A DNA stretch of 53,352 nt from WFZT01 sp964571845 (GTDB lineage: Bacteria; Hydrothermota; Hydrothermia; B15-G9; WFZT01). Below, piece after piece: positions 16,206 to 25,223 of this stretch; position 1 is the first letter of the stretch, and the number at the start of each line of letters is the position of its first letter. The stretch covers positions 1-53,352 of the forward strand of contig CAZNDM010000102.1 in assembly GCA_964571845.1 (NCBI GenBank), given 5' to 3'. Made by a program: the position numbers and the translations under genes. The notes below the pieces were generated by a model that saw only the letters and a list, made by a program, of their open reading frames with translations, made no database searches and was not told the origin of the DNA.

Positions 16206-17999
16206 ATGAAGAAGTTATTGGTAAGTGTACTGCTGGGTGGTGTTCTCTTTGCCCAGACTGGAAGAATAGCAGGTAGGGTCGTAAACGGCACAAACGGGGC
16301 ACCCCTGAGATTTGCTCTCGTCATTGCAGAAAATCTCGATAACCCACTAAGGACAAGGATCACTTACACTGATAGAAATGGAAACTATATCTTCAGACAT
16401 CTCGCACCGGGAAACTACTTTGTAAGGGCATCAAGACCCGGATTCAGACCCATATACTACAACAACGACACTTTGAGGAGTGAAGCTGATACAATCGTTG
16501 TTACACCCGGAAGTATCATTGACAGCGTTGACTTCCTTCTCTTCCCATGGAGCTACTACTTCCCCGGCGCAGTTGTCTCCGGATGTGTAACAGACGAAGC
16601 TACGGGCAGACCCATTCCCAACGCATTCGTGTTTCTCAGACCTGTTGATACCACAGAGAGAAGATTCGGCAGACTCTTCGCCTTCTCTGATTCAATGGGG
16701 AACTATACAATTTCAGGAGTACCAGCAGGGAGCTACATCGCTATAGCCTACAAGCCTGGATTTTACAGGGAATTCTACAACAATGTTTCAACTCCTGACA
16801 GCGCTGACACCATCACGCTCACAGAAAATGACACCATAACTGACATAAATTTCACACTTTCAAAGATCGACTTCGGAGCTATTGCCGGAACAGTAAGAGA
16901 TCAGAATACATGGCAACCAATAAAAGGCGCCCATGTTCTCGCCGTAAGACTCATACATGGAAGACCTATTGGCTGGCGTAAAGTCGGTATTACTGATTCC
17001 AGCGGGAATTATGTTATAGGCAAACTCATTCCAGGAAACTACATCGTTGTTGCTGGCAAGTTTGGATACTACAGAGAATTTTACGAGAATGTATCCGTGA
17101 TTGACTCTGCTACACCGGTTCAGGTAACACTCAGTGATACGGTCGGAGACATAAATTTCTCCCTTGAGCCATGGAACCAGCTTCCATACGATACAGCATC
17201 AATTACAGGGACGGTACGCGATGAAGAAACTGGAGCTCCTATTGCAAATGCCAGGGTAAGAGCATTCTTTAGAAGATTCCCGCACATGATATGGACGAGG
17301 ACCGACTCCCTTGGCAATTACAGGCTCCAGTACCTCCCCATGGGTGACAGTGTCATTGTCCTTGCAACTGCGAGAGGATATGTCCACGAATTCTATCAGG
17401 AGGCGGCTCACCTGAGAGATGCAACTCCGGTTATTCCACCCGCATACATGATCGACTTCACCCTTTCCCCTCGTGGAAATTATGGATCAGGTGGAATCAT
17501 GGGCGGGATCTCCGGTGGAAAATCAGCAACAGAGTACATTGTAACTGTCAAAAACCTTTCCACATCCGAAATCTTCGTCTCTGAAGTGGATGAAACCGGT
17601 AGTTATCTCATCTCCGATCTTCCACCCGGTGAGTACGAGGTTTCCCTCTACAATGTAAGCGGCGTCCTTGCAACTGACACGGTTTATGTCTCTGATGGTT
17701 ATGTCGAAAAGGACTTCAATGTGACAGGAATCGGCGAGAGCTCAGGCATTACAGGAAATGCGATTACCGTTGCTATGCTGAAATCAGGGAAGGTGAGAGT
17801 CGAATTCTCAGTGCCCCGCAGTGGAGATGCGGTGGTGAAACTCTACGACGTTACGGGAAGGATTGTTGAATCCAGGAAACTTGGCAATTTATCAGCAGGG
17901 AAACACTTCATTGACTTCAATGTGAGGGCGGGGATTTACTTCGTGGAGGTCGAGGCATCTGGCATGAGAAGCTCAGGAAGGTTTGTGGTTGTGAGATAG
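16206..17999 (+). CDS. Secreted protein with carboxypeptidase-regulatory-like repeats and sorting domain
   Basis: 597 residues from the ATG at 16206, chosen because AGGGAGGTG (from about 16191) precedes it and a clean signal peptide (LLVSVLLGGVLFAQ) follows. The mature part is four clear and one weaker carboxypeptidase D regulatory-like beta-sandwich repeats, each with a (I/V)xGxVxxxxTGxPIxxA start and a GNYxxxxxxPGxY middle. Three repeats end in the same FYxN/E element. The C-terminus (KLYDVTGRIVES ... GIYFVEVEASG ... FVVVR) is a type IX secretion-like sorting domain. No enzymatic motif is visible, so a structural or adhesive surface role is likely. A perfect hairpin follows the stop. Confidence 0.82.
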   Translation: MKKLLVSVLLGGVLFAQTGRIAGRVVNGTNGAPLRFALVIAENLDNPLRTRITYTDRNGNYIFRHLAPGNYFVRASRPGFRPIYYNNDTLRSEADTIVVTPGSIIDSVDFLLFPWSYYFPGAVVSGCVTDEATGRPIPNAFVFLRPVDTTERRFGRLFAFSDSMGNYTISGVPAGSYIAIAYKPGFYREFYNNVSTPDSADTITLTENDTITDINFTLSKIDFGAIAGTVRDQNTWQPIKGAHVLAVRLIHGRPIGWRKVGITDSSGNYVIGKLIPGNYIVVAGKFGYYREFYENVSVIDSATPVQVTLSDTVGDINFSLEPWNQLPYDTASITGTVRDEETGAPIANARVRAFFRRFPHMIWTRTDSLGNYRLQYLPMGDSVIVLATARGYVHEFYQEAAHLRDATPVIPPAYMIDFTLSPRGNYGSGGIMGGISGGKSATEYIVTVKNLSTSEIFVSEVDETGSYLISDLPPGEYEVSLYNVSGVLATDTVYVSDGYVEKDFNVTGIGESSGITGNAITVAMLKSGKVRVEFSVPRSGDAVVKLYDVTGRIVESRKLGNLSAGKHFIDFNVRAGIYFVEVEASGMRSSGRFVVVR

Positions 18000-18003
18000 G
18001 GAA

Positions 18004-18044
18004 AAGAGGGGGGCGCCGTGGCTTCGCCACGGCGCCCCCCTCTT
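18004..18044. terminator. Perfect 19-bp GC-rich hairpin
   Basis: Arms 18004-18022 and 18026-18044 are exact reverse complements with loop TTC. The core is GGGGGGCGCCGTGGC. It begins 4 bases after the stop of the preceding gene. No U-tract follows (AACAACC). Confidence 0.65.
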
Positions 18045-18330
18045 AACAACCTCCCCAAAATTCCCAGGACCTTTCAAATCAACCAATCTCCCCTGAATCT
18101 GTCCCCCACTTAAAAAGAGTTTAACACTGCTATTCGAGTTGCCAAAAGGGGGATAAAAGAACATCCCTTCCCTTATGCAAATTTTGATTGCATTCAATAA
18201 GCAACAGATTCATAGTTGAAAAATTTGAAATATTGCTAATATAATAGAGGCAGGAGGAAGATCGGTGGGAGGCAAAATTTGAATTCCATATCCAATCCCC
18301 ATCCACAAAAAATCTCACAGGAGGTGTATA
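18045..18330 (+). other. Intergenic region with the fibre gene promoter
   Basis: A 286-base gap between the hairpin and the fibre gene. I see no ORF or RNA gene in it. Its right part carries the promoter at 18216-18245 and a leader of about 79 bases that is rich in purines and contains two AGGAGG/GGGAGG-like stretches besides the real SD. Confidence 0.5.
18216..18245 (+). promoter_or_regulatory. Promoter of the fibre gene
   Basis: TTGAAA (18216-18221), an 18-base spacer and TATAAT (18240-18245). The leader is about 79 bases and ends in SD AGGAGGTG before the ATG at 18331. Confidence 0.62.
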
Positions 18331-21300
18331 ATGACCCAGCTACTACTCGCTATACTGCTGATGCAGCCTATCGCTGTATCAGGCAACAGCGGAAAAGATG
18401 TGAAAAGCATTCCGCTGTCAATAAACTACCAGGGATACCTCACAACCAGCTCCGGGGCAGCTGTCACAGACACCCTCCAGATGACCTTCGCCATCTATGG
18501 CACAAACTCAGGGGGGACTCCTCTCTGGACAAGCTCCGCATACACAGTCATCGTCAATAACGGAGTCTTTTATGTCCTGATTGACAGTGTCCCTGAAACC
18601 ATCTTTGATGGATCTCCCCGATGGCTTGAACTCAGAATCAACGGTGTTCCACTGAGTCCAAGACAAAAGATTGGGAGTGTTGGATACAGTTACAAGTCTT
18701 TAAACTCGGATTACTCCGCCACATCAGGCTTGAGCATTAGATCTGACACGGCGAGCTTTGCTTTCAGATCAAACTTTGCAGATAGTAGTAACTTTGCCGT
18801 TTCTACCGATTCGGCATCCTACGCACAGTTCTCCGATCTCTCATCCCACTCAATCACATCGGATTCCTCAGAATTTGCAATTCAGGCAGCATCAGCAGAT
18901 CATGCCAGCCTTTCAGATACTGCGAACTTTGCATTTAATGCAAATTCCGCAGCCCATGCAACAAATGCGGACACTGCTCAGATCGCATGGTACACAAGCG
19001 AAGCAGGCTATGCCATCGGTGCAGACACCGCAGAATTCGCGCGCACTGCAAGAACAGCTGATACGGCAAACTTCTCAAGTTCTGCACTTCAGGCAACACA
19101 TGCAACGAGAGCTGACACTGCAAACTACGCAAATACCAGTAGCCAGGCAACAACAGCTGATACAGCTAATTATGCCAATAATTCAGGCACAGCAATTCGT
19201 GCAGATTCTTCAATTTTTGCACATAGAGCAGATACTGCCAGCTTTGCCAGCAATGCATCCTCCGCCAGCCATGCAAACAGATCCGACTCCTCTGACTTCT
19301 CTCTGAGATCCGACACCGCCACTATCTCCCTCCGCTCATTGATCTCCGACACAGCCAGCTATTCTAATTCTGCACATCAGGCAGACACTGCCGCTTTCTC
19401 TCATTTCTCTGATACATCCGGATTCTCCTACGGCACCAGTGAGGCTGACTATGCCGTCTATGCTGATACTGCCTCCTACTCATCACGCTCTGACTCCTCT
19501 TCACACTCAACAACAGCTGATACAGCCTCCTACGCTACTATCTCTGACACATCTGAATACGCCTCTGAGGCTCACCATTCTACCACATCGGACTCCTCAC
19601 ATGTTTCTGGACATGCCCATACTTCTGATACCGCAAACTATTCCGTGCAGGCAGCAGAGGCGACCTATTCGGATACAGCCGTCTTTTCACAGTCAAGCTA
19701 TCATTCTACGAGATCAGACACGGCGTCACACGCCCTCGTTTCTGACACAACCTATCATTACATAAACATGACACACTCCTCACGCTCGGATACGGCTACT
19801 TTTGCATACCACGCAGCGGTCGCAGATACGGTTTACCATTCTGTAAATCAGACATCTCACGCAGATACAGCCGACTTTGCTGAACACTCAGATACAGCAA
19901 ATTTCGCAATAAAAGCCGACACCGCTAACTACGCCTCTCAAGTCGAGTCCGCCGAACATGCCATCAACGCCGATACTGCAACCTTCGCTAACAATGCAAA
20001 CCACGCCATCAATGCCGATACCGCTAACTACGCCTCTCAGGTCGAGTCCGCCGAACATGCCATCAATGCCGATACTGCAACCTTCGCTAACAATGCAAAC
20101 CACGCCGTCAATGCCGACACCGCTAACTATGCCTCTCAGACCGAGTCCGCTGACCATGCCATCAACGCCGATACTGCAACCTTCGCTAACAATGCAAACC
20201 ACGCCATCAATGCCGACACTGCTAACTATGCCTCTCAGACCGAGTCCGCTGACCATGCCATCAACGCCGATACTGCAACCTTCGCTAACAATGCAAACCA
20301 TGCTATCAATGCCGACACCGCTAACTATGCCTCTCAGACCGAGTCATCTGACCATGCCATCAATGCCGATACCGCAACCTTCGCTAACAATGCAAACCAC
20401 GCCATCAATGCCGACACCGCTAACTACGCCTCTCAGACCGAGTCTGCTGACCATGCCATCAATGCTGATACTGCAACCTTCGCTAACAATGCAAACCACG
20501 CCGTCAACTCTGACACCGCTAACTATGCCACCAGAGCTGATTCATCCAACCATTCTATCTATGCCGATACCGCAAATTACTCCACTTTAGCTGGCGATGC
20601 GGATTACGCTGATATAGCAGCGTTTGCCATGGTCTCCGATTCCGCCGGGTACGCATCTGAGGCTGGCACAAGTGACCATTCAATTCGTGCAGATACTGCA
20701 ACCTTCGCTGAGATTGCTGATTCGTTAAAAGGCTCGCCACCGAGCCCATGGAAGGTGCAGAGCAATGTAATTTTACCTGTAGCCAGATATGGCCTGGCAT
20801 TGTACCCCACCGATACTCTCTGGGGTGACAGCACTTCAACTCACATAAATCTGGGAAACAATTCTGTTACAGGCATAAGCGGAGTAAATGTAGTCTATCC
20901 AAGTGTTCTCGGAGGCTTGAATAACTACGCAAAAGCCGATTTTTCTATCGTTGTTGGCGGTGAGGATAATTCTGTCAGTGGAATTGGATCCGTTATCGCA
21001 GGCGGACAATCAAATTCAATCACGCAGGAGTACTCGTTTATCGGAGGCGGTGGATATAACGAAGTGAGCGGTGACCATGCAGTAATTGCAGGTGGAGAAA
21101 GTAACACCGTATCGGGCATTTATGCTTTTATTGGTAGCGGAGCGTCAAACGCAGTTTCCGGATCAGGAGCATTCATAGGTGGTGGATACTACAATTCAGC
21201 AACAAGCTATACCTCATTTATAGGAAACGGTGAGCACAACATAGTAAGCGGCTCAATCTCCTTTATTGGCAGCGGTCATTACAACGAAATTGATGGAAAC

Positions 21301-22818
21301 TTATCCTTTATTGGAAATGGATTTGGAAATTATGTAGTTGGAGACACTTCAGCACTTGTAGGCGGTAAAAACAACACCGTTGGCGGCAATTTCTCCTTCG
21401 TAGGTGGCGGTATGGACAATTCTACCAACGGTAGCTATGCATTCGTCGGTGGAGGATTAGCTGATACAGCCTATAACTATGGATTTGTTGGAGCAGGTGA
21501 AAGCAACAGAACAGGTGGACTCTACTCCGGAATCGTTACTGGAAAAAGCAATAAAATCAACCTCACATCACAATATTCTTTCATTGGAAGTGGTATGAGC
21601 AACACAATCTCAGCAGACTCATTTGGTACGATTGCTGGAGGTTACGGGAATCAGTCCTCAGGTACTTACAGTTTTATTGGCGGTGGTAATCAAAATGTCG
21701 GGTCCGGATATGCCTCCGGTGTCGCAGCAGGTCGCACCAACAGATCCACAGGTTCATATTCCTTTGTGGGTGGAGGATTGGGGAATCTCGCATCCTCTTG
21801 GTGTGCCACAGTTGCCGGGGGTGACAGCTGTTCTGTACTAAACTACTATTCCTTTATAGGTTCCGGATACCAGAACACAGTTAGCGGCATAGCCTCATCC
21901 ATCGGCTCAGGCGCTGAAAACTCAGCATCAGGCTCCTACGGCTTTATCGGAAGCGGTGCTTCCAACTCCATTACATACTCCTATTCCTTCATCGGTTCAG
22001 GTTACTACAACACTTCTGAAGGAAGATTCTCCGTTATCACCGGTGGATTTTCCAACACAGTAAGTGATACATACGGTGTAGTCATTAACGGTTACTACAA
22101 CAGTGCCGAAGGTGTTAGATCTTTCATTGCCAACGGTTACTCAAACAAAGCCACAGGTTTAGGAGCTTTCGTTGGTACTGGAAAGTATAATGTAGCCTCA
22201 GGCGTTTACTCCTTTGTCGGAAGTGGATACGCAGACACAGCCTCAGGATACATGGCAACAATAGCGGGTGGAATGATCAACAGAGCCATTGGCAACTATT
22301 CGTTTGTGGGTGGAGGATACCACAACACAGCCAGTGGATATTGCTCGGTAGCCTTTGGATCATACGCCTCCACAAACGGTTACGACAGTACAGCCGTCTT
22401 CAACTGGGGCAACAATAGAGGTCATTTCTTCATCGGCGGTAACGCGTTCAGCACCAGTTACAGACTCTATGTGGCTGGTTCCATATACTCCACCAAAGGT
22501 AGTTTCGAAAAGGCACCATCTGGTAAAACTTCTCCAATTGAAAATCCTCTGGACAAATTGGACAAATTAAACGGTATAACCTATACCCATGATGGAATAA
22601 CAAGGGCAGGGATCCAGGCTGAAGAGCTTGAAGCAATCCTGCCTTCCGCTGTAAGCAGATCTCCTGAGGGGGAAATCGAAGGTGTGGACTACGAACAACT
22701 CGTCCCGATTCTCCTCGAAGCCATAAAACAGCAGCAGCAACTCATTCTGTCCCAGAAACAAAAAATAGAGGACCTTGAGAAGAGGCTCGAAAAACTTGAA
22801 AAAGGAGTAACCAGATGA
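18331..22818 (+). CDS. Giant surface fibre with ADTA repeats, YadA-like beta-roll and S74-like C-terminus
   Basis: 1,495 residues in four zones. (1) Signal-like N-terminus (about 1-20) and a globular domain to about 125 (NYQGYL, FYVLIDSVP, LELRINGVPLSPRQ) like those heading phage-tail-type fibres. (2) About 125-810, degenerate repeats built on (A/S)D(T/S)AxFA, ending with six near-identical 33-residue copies. (3) About 850-1350, some thirty 14-16-residue repeats of the type SFIGSGYxNxxSG, resembling the YadA head beta-roll. (4) About 1370-1495, a C-terminus like the S74 intramolecular chaperone (NPLDKLDKLNGITY, AGIQAEELEAILPSAV, VDYEQLVPILLEAI) and a coiled coil. The usual S-D-x-x-x-K cleavage motif is not evident. 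It is probably a trimeric surface fibre or adhesin. It overlaps the next gene by 4 bases. Confidence 0.8.
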   Translation: MTQLLLAILLMQPIAVSGNSGKDVKSIPLSINYQGYLTTSSGAAVTDTLQMTFAIYGTNSGGTPLWTSSAYTVIVNNGVFYVLIDSVPETIFDGSPRWLELRINGVPLSPRQKIGSVGYSYKSLNSDYSATSGLSIRSDTASFAFRSNFADSSNFAVSTDSASYAQFSDLSSHSITSDSSEFAIQAASADHASLSDTANFAFNANSAAHATNADTAQIAWYTSEAGYAIGADTAEFARTARTADTANFSSSALQATHATRADTANYANTSSQATTADTANYANNSGTAIRADSSIFAHRADTASFASNASSASHANRSDSSDFSLRSDTATISLRSLISDTASYSNSAHQADTAAFSHFSDTSGFSYGTSEADYAVYADTASYSSRSDSSSHSTTADTASYATISDTSEYASEAHHSTTSDSSHVSGHAHTSDTANYSVQAAEATYSDTAVFSQSSYHSTRSDTASHALVSDTTYHYINMTHSSRSDTATFAYHAAVADTVYHSVNQTSHADTADFAEHSDTANFAIKADTANYASQVESAEHAINADTATFANNANHAINADTANYASQVESAEHAINADTATFANNANHAVNADTANYASQTESADHAINADTATFANNANHAINADTANYASQTESADHAINADTATFANNANHAINADTANYASQTESSDHAINADTATFANNANHAINADTANYASQTESADHAINADTATFANNANHAVNSDTANYATRADSSNHSIYADTANYSTLAGDADYADIAAFAMVSDSAGYASEAGTSDHSIRADTATFAEIADSLKGSPPSPWKVQSNVILPVARYGLALYPTDTLWGDSTSTHINLGNNSVTGISGVNVVYPSVLGGLNNYAKADFSIVVGGEDNSVSGIGSVIAGGQSNSITQEYSFIGGGGYNEVSGDHAVIAGGESNTVSGIYAFIGSGASNAVSGSGAFIGGGYYNSATSYTSFIGNGEHNIVSGSISFIGSGHYNEIDGNLSFIGNGFGNYVVGDTSALVGGKNNTVGGNFSFVGGGMDNSTNGSYAFVGGGLADTAYNYGFVGAGESNRTGGLYSGIVTGKSNKINLTSQYSFIGSGMSNTISADSFGTIAGGYGNQSSGTYSFIGGGNQNVGSGYASGVAAGRTNRSTGSYSFVGGGLGNLASSWCATVAGGDSCSVLNYYSFIGSGYQNTVSGIASSIGSGAENSASGSYGFIGSGASNSITYSYSFIGSGYYNTSEGRFSVITGGFSNTVSDTYGVVINGYYNSAEGVRSFIANGYSNKATGLGAFVGTGKYNVASGVYSFVGSGYADTASGYMATIAGGMINRAIGNYSFVGGGYHNTASGYCSVAFGSYASTNGYDSTAVFNWGNNRGHFFIGGNAFSTSYRLYVAGSIYSTKGSFEKAPSGKTSPIENPLDKLDKLNGITYTHDGITRAGIQAEELEAILPSAVSRSPEGEIEGVDYEQLVPILLEAIKQQQQLILSQKQKIEDLEKRLEKLEKGVTR
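19915..20540 (+). repeat. Six 99-bp tandem repeats inside the fibre gene
   Basis: Copies begin at 19915, 20014, 20113, 20212, 20311 and 20410, with a partial seventh from 20509. Each encodes 33 residues beginning ADTANYASQ and containing ADTATFANNANHA. Copies differ mostly at silent or V/T, E/D and A/S positions, so the array looks recently expanded and prone to copy-number change without frameshift. Confidence 0.93.
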
Positions 22819-23327
22819 GAAAACTCATACTCTTTACTCTGTTACCTTTCACCCTCATGTCTCAAACGACCTATGTGCTCAAAGCAGGTACATTCTCTTC
22901 AGGCTCCGGTGGATCTTCAAACTCGAATTATACACTCACATCTGTATTTGGACTCCCGGCAATGGACATCAGTTCAAATTCAACATACACACTTTTTGGA
23001 GGAATGCCCTATCCCGGCATCTATGTGATAGCAGAGGAGAGTAATCCGGCACTCAAATTCAAAATGCTACCTCTATCACCAAATCCGGCACACAGCAGGG
23101 TACTTATATCCTTTGTCCTACCAGGCAGACAAAATGTTAGTGTGACGATTTTCGATGTAAGTGGAAGAAAAGTCTGGAGTTACGAGTCGATCATGGGAGC
23201 AGGCAGGCATGAGATCGTCTGGGATACGAGAACTGCTGGTGGGACGAGAGTAAAGAGCGGGATATACTTTGTGAGATTCAGGGCAGATAAAAGAGAGGTA
23301 AGACAGAAGCTCTTGATAGTGAGGTAA
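22815..23327 (+). CDS. Small secreted protein with type IX-like sorting domain
   Basis: 170 residues. A signal peptide (LILFTLLPFTLMSQ) is followed by a short Gly/Ser/Asn-rich segment with two related strands (NYTLTSVFG, NSTYTLFGG). A sorting-type beta-sandwich fills the rest (about 80-170): LSPNPAHSRVLISF, VTIFDVSGRKVW, GIYFVRFRADK and the final LLIVR. Almost nothing precedes the sorting domain, so the protein is little more than an exported anchor. Its ATG overlaps the fibre stop (ATGA), so it is translationally coupled to the fibre, which lacks such a domain itself. A role as partner or anchor for the fibre is plausible but unproven. Confidence 0.78.
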   Translation: MRKLILFTLLPFTLMSQTTYVLKAGTFSSGSGGSSNSNYTLTSVFGLPAMDISSNSTYTLFGGMPYPGIYVIAEESNPALKFKMLPLSPNPAHSRVLISFVLPGRQNVSVTIFDVSGRKVWSYESIMGAGRHEIVWDTRTAGGTRVKSGIYFVRFRADKREVRQKLLIVR

Positions 23328-23332
23328 CAAAA

Positions 23333-23371
23333 AGGTGCTGGCTTGACCCCTTCGGGGTCAAGCCAGCACCT
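23333..23371. terminator. Perfect 18-bp hairpin
   Basis: Arms 23333-23350 and 23354-23371 are exact reverse complements with loop TTC. It begins 5 bases after the stop of the sorting-domain gene. No U-tract follows. Confidence 0.65.
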
Positions 23372-23433
23372 CCTTCCACAAATTCCATCTCCCCTACTTC
23401 ATATGATTAAATGACCAACCTTTCAAGCAGTGG

Positions 23434-23463
23434 TTGACAGGGCGAAAATATCACCGATATAAT
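23434..23463 (+). promoter_or_regulatory. Consensus promoter of the YeeE/YedE gene
   Basis: TTGACA (23434-23439) and TATAAT (23458-23463), both exact consensus, with an 18-base spacer. The leader is about 86 bases. Its end, TCCTTAAAAGGAGGT, can fold so that the SD is partly paired. Confidence 0.72.
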
Positions 23464-23555
23464 GATGTCCAATTTAATATAACTAAATTAGTGATAATTG
23501 AAACTCTGTCTCAGTATCGGCGGAAACACCCGTTCCTTAAAAGGAGGTATCGGTT

Positions 23556-25166
23556 ATGGCAAATTTTGTTAACAGATACGCAGGCGTGTCCTGGCTAAAA
23601 AAACAGTGGCCCTGGTGGACTGCCGGTGTTCTCACCGGCATCGCTGAAATTATCAACTACCTTTTCATCCCACTCGGGCACCCCAAGCACAAGTTCATCG
23701 GCGTTACAAGTGGAATGGCAAGAATGCTTGCTGGCGTTGAAAGTACACTTTTTGGACACAGTTTGATCGCTACCCGTCCCGATTACCAGCCAGCTATCCA
23801 GTGGGTGATCATAGGTGCCATGATCGCAGCTCTCGTCCTCGCCTGGATGGAAAGAGAATTCCGCTCCTGGGCAAAGTATCCAAAAGCCAGTCTGTTCTTC
23901 GTTGCACTCGGCGCATTCCTCTTTGCCTGGGGCACACGCGTTGCCGGCGGATGTACTCTCCACCACCTGCTCGGCGGATTCCCCGCCATGAATGTCAAAA
24001 GCTGGGTCGTTATGCTCTTCGCCACCATCGGCGCACTCATAGGATTTGTTATCCTGCGTAATCTCAACCTGTCACAGTACTTCAAAAGTCAGGAAACCCG
24101 CTGGTTTGTTGAAGAAGCAGCTGCCAGAGGTTGGGTTGACGGCCTTACTGACAGTGAAGATGTCAAAGACTCCCGCGGATTGAGATACTTCCTCTATGCC
24201 CTCCTCGCTCTCATCATGATCGTCGTGCTATACAACGCTTTCGCAGGTAACGACTACGCAATCAAAATGGGCTGGGCATCCAGTATCGAAAAGACAAAGA
24301 TCTACAAAAGTATGCTCACAGGAAAGAATATCGGAAACATCATACTCCTCCTCATCATCGGTGGTCTTCTTGGAGCCTCAGTGGCAAAAACAGGATTTGG
24401 AACCGAGTGTGGTCTCATCAACCCGGAACTCGGACGGGAAGTGGAAAAGGGTGAAATCCAGTCTGCAAAAAGATGGAGAATTTCCTATTCTCTCAGAACA
24501 GTGTTTGTCTCCTATCAGCCATTTGCAGCTCTCAGCATCCACATTTTCCTCACAGGTCTTGTCATGTTTATTGGCTTTGCCTTCTTTGGCATTATGGAGG
24601 GGCATCATTGGGCAACTGAATCCTTTGCCGCAAAATATGTCGGTCCTCACTTCCACCACATCGGAATCAGTGCAAAAAGCATAAGAGTGCAGACGACACT
24701 TTCCATGGATATCTTCGGTGGATTACTCCTCGGTCTTGGAACAATCTTCATGATCGGCTGTGAGTTCAGAAATTATGGTAGAACCGGACTCCTTTACATA
24801 ACAGGATTGCTGATCTGGCCCTTCTTCTATCTCGGATACCTTCCGTACACGCTTGCCAGGGATTTCTGGGATAACCTGATGAAGAGTGGTCCATATTCTC
24901 CGACCACATTTGTTGCTGCATGGATCGCACCTGGAAATACCACTGTTCAGGCAATAATCTATCTTATCTACATTCTTTTCTGGCTCTACATGTTTATCTG
25001 GGCTGTCAGGAGAGGAGCGAGGAATATCGGAGTTACACCGGGTGAGATACTGAAGATGTCGTCAGAGGATATGTATCTTGCGAGAATGGAAAAGTTGAAA
25101 GCTGAAGGAAGATGGGACGAAGTTGAGGCACTTGAGAAAGAATTAAGGGAGATGGCAACGAAATAA
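23556..25166 (+). CDS. YeeE/YedE-family membrane transporter (sulfur or selenium related)
   Basis: A 536-residue inner-membrane protein with roughly ten or more hydrophobic helices, a duplicated YeeE-type fold. The conserved small-residue/Cys motifs are present: RVAGGCTLHHLLGG (about 130-143), FGTECGLINPELG (about 281-293) and GCEFRNYGRTG (about 399-409). In thiosulfate transporters of this family such cysteines relay the substrate; other members are linked to selenium metabolism. The long form with a charged middle segment (SQETRWFVEEAAARGW) is closer to YedE-like proteins than to short YeeE. No sulfurtransferase or SelD gene is adjacent, so the substrate is open. SD AAAGGAGGT precedes the start. 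Confidence 0.82.
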   Translation: MANFVNRYAGVSWLKKQWPWWTAGVLTGIAEIINYLFIPLGHPKHKFIGVTSGMARMLAGVESTLFGHSLIATRPDYQPAIQWVIIGAMIAALVLAWMEREFRSWAKYPKASLFFVALGAFLFAWGTRVAGGCTLHHLLGGFPAMNVKSWVVMLFATIGALIGFVILRNLNLSQYFKSQETRWFVEEAAARGWVDGLTDSEDVKDSRGLRYFLYALLALIMIVVLYNAFAGNDYAIKMGWASSIEKTKIYKSMLTGKNIGNIILLLIIGGLLGASVAKTGFGTECGLINPELGREVEKGEIQSAKRWRISYSLRTVFVSYQPFAALSIHIFLTGLVMFIGFAFFGIMEGHHWATESFAAKYVGPHFHHIGISAKSIRVQTTLSMDIFGGLLLGLGTIFMIGCEFRNYGRTGLLYITGLLIWPFFYLGYLPYTLARDFWDNLMKSGPYSPTTFVAAWIAPGNTTVQAIIYLIYILFWLYMFIWAVRRGARNIGVTPGEILKMSSEDMYLARMEKLKAEGRWDEVEALEKELREMATK

Positions 25167-25167
25167 A

Positions 25168-25211
25168 TTTTCAGGGCGGGGGCGCCGCGCGCGGCGCCCC
25201 CGCCCTGAAAA
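25168..25211. terminator. Perfect 44-base palindrome after the transporter gene
   Basis: Arms 25168-25187 and 25192-25211 pair perfectly around CGCG; the stem contains GGGCGGGGGCGCCG. It begins just after the stop at 25164-25166. The next gene starts only 13 bases beyond, with no U-tract between. Confidence 0.65.
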
Positions 25212-25223
25212 ATCCAAACTACC

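Noticed and set aside
19915..20540. Regular direct repeats suggesting a CRISPR array
   Set aside because: The 99-base unit is continuous coding sequence without unique spacers.
19888..20590. Long antisense and out-of-frame ORFs across the 99-bp repeats, with their own repetitive proteins
   Set aside because: They are frame shadows of the tandem array: absence of stops is copied with each repeat. They have no SD, signal or family match.
18331..22818. Prophage tail-fibre gene as evidence of a prophage
   Set aside because: No capsid, terminase, portal, integrase or lysis gene lies near it; neighbours are secreted host-type proteins.
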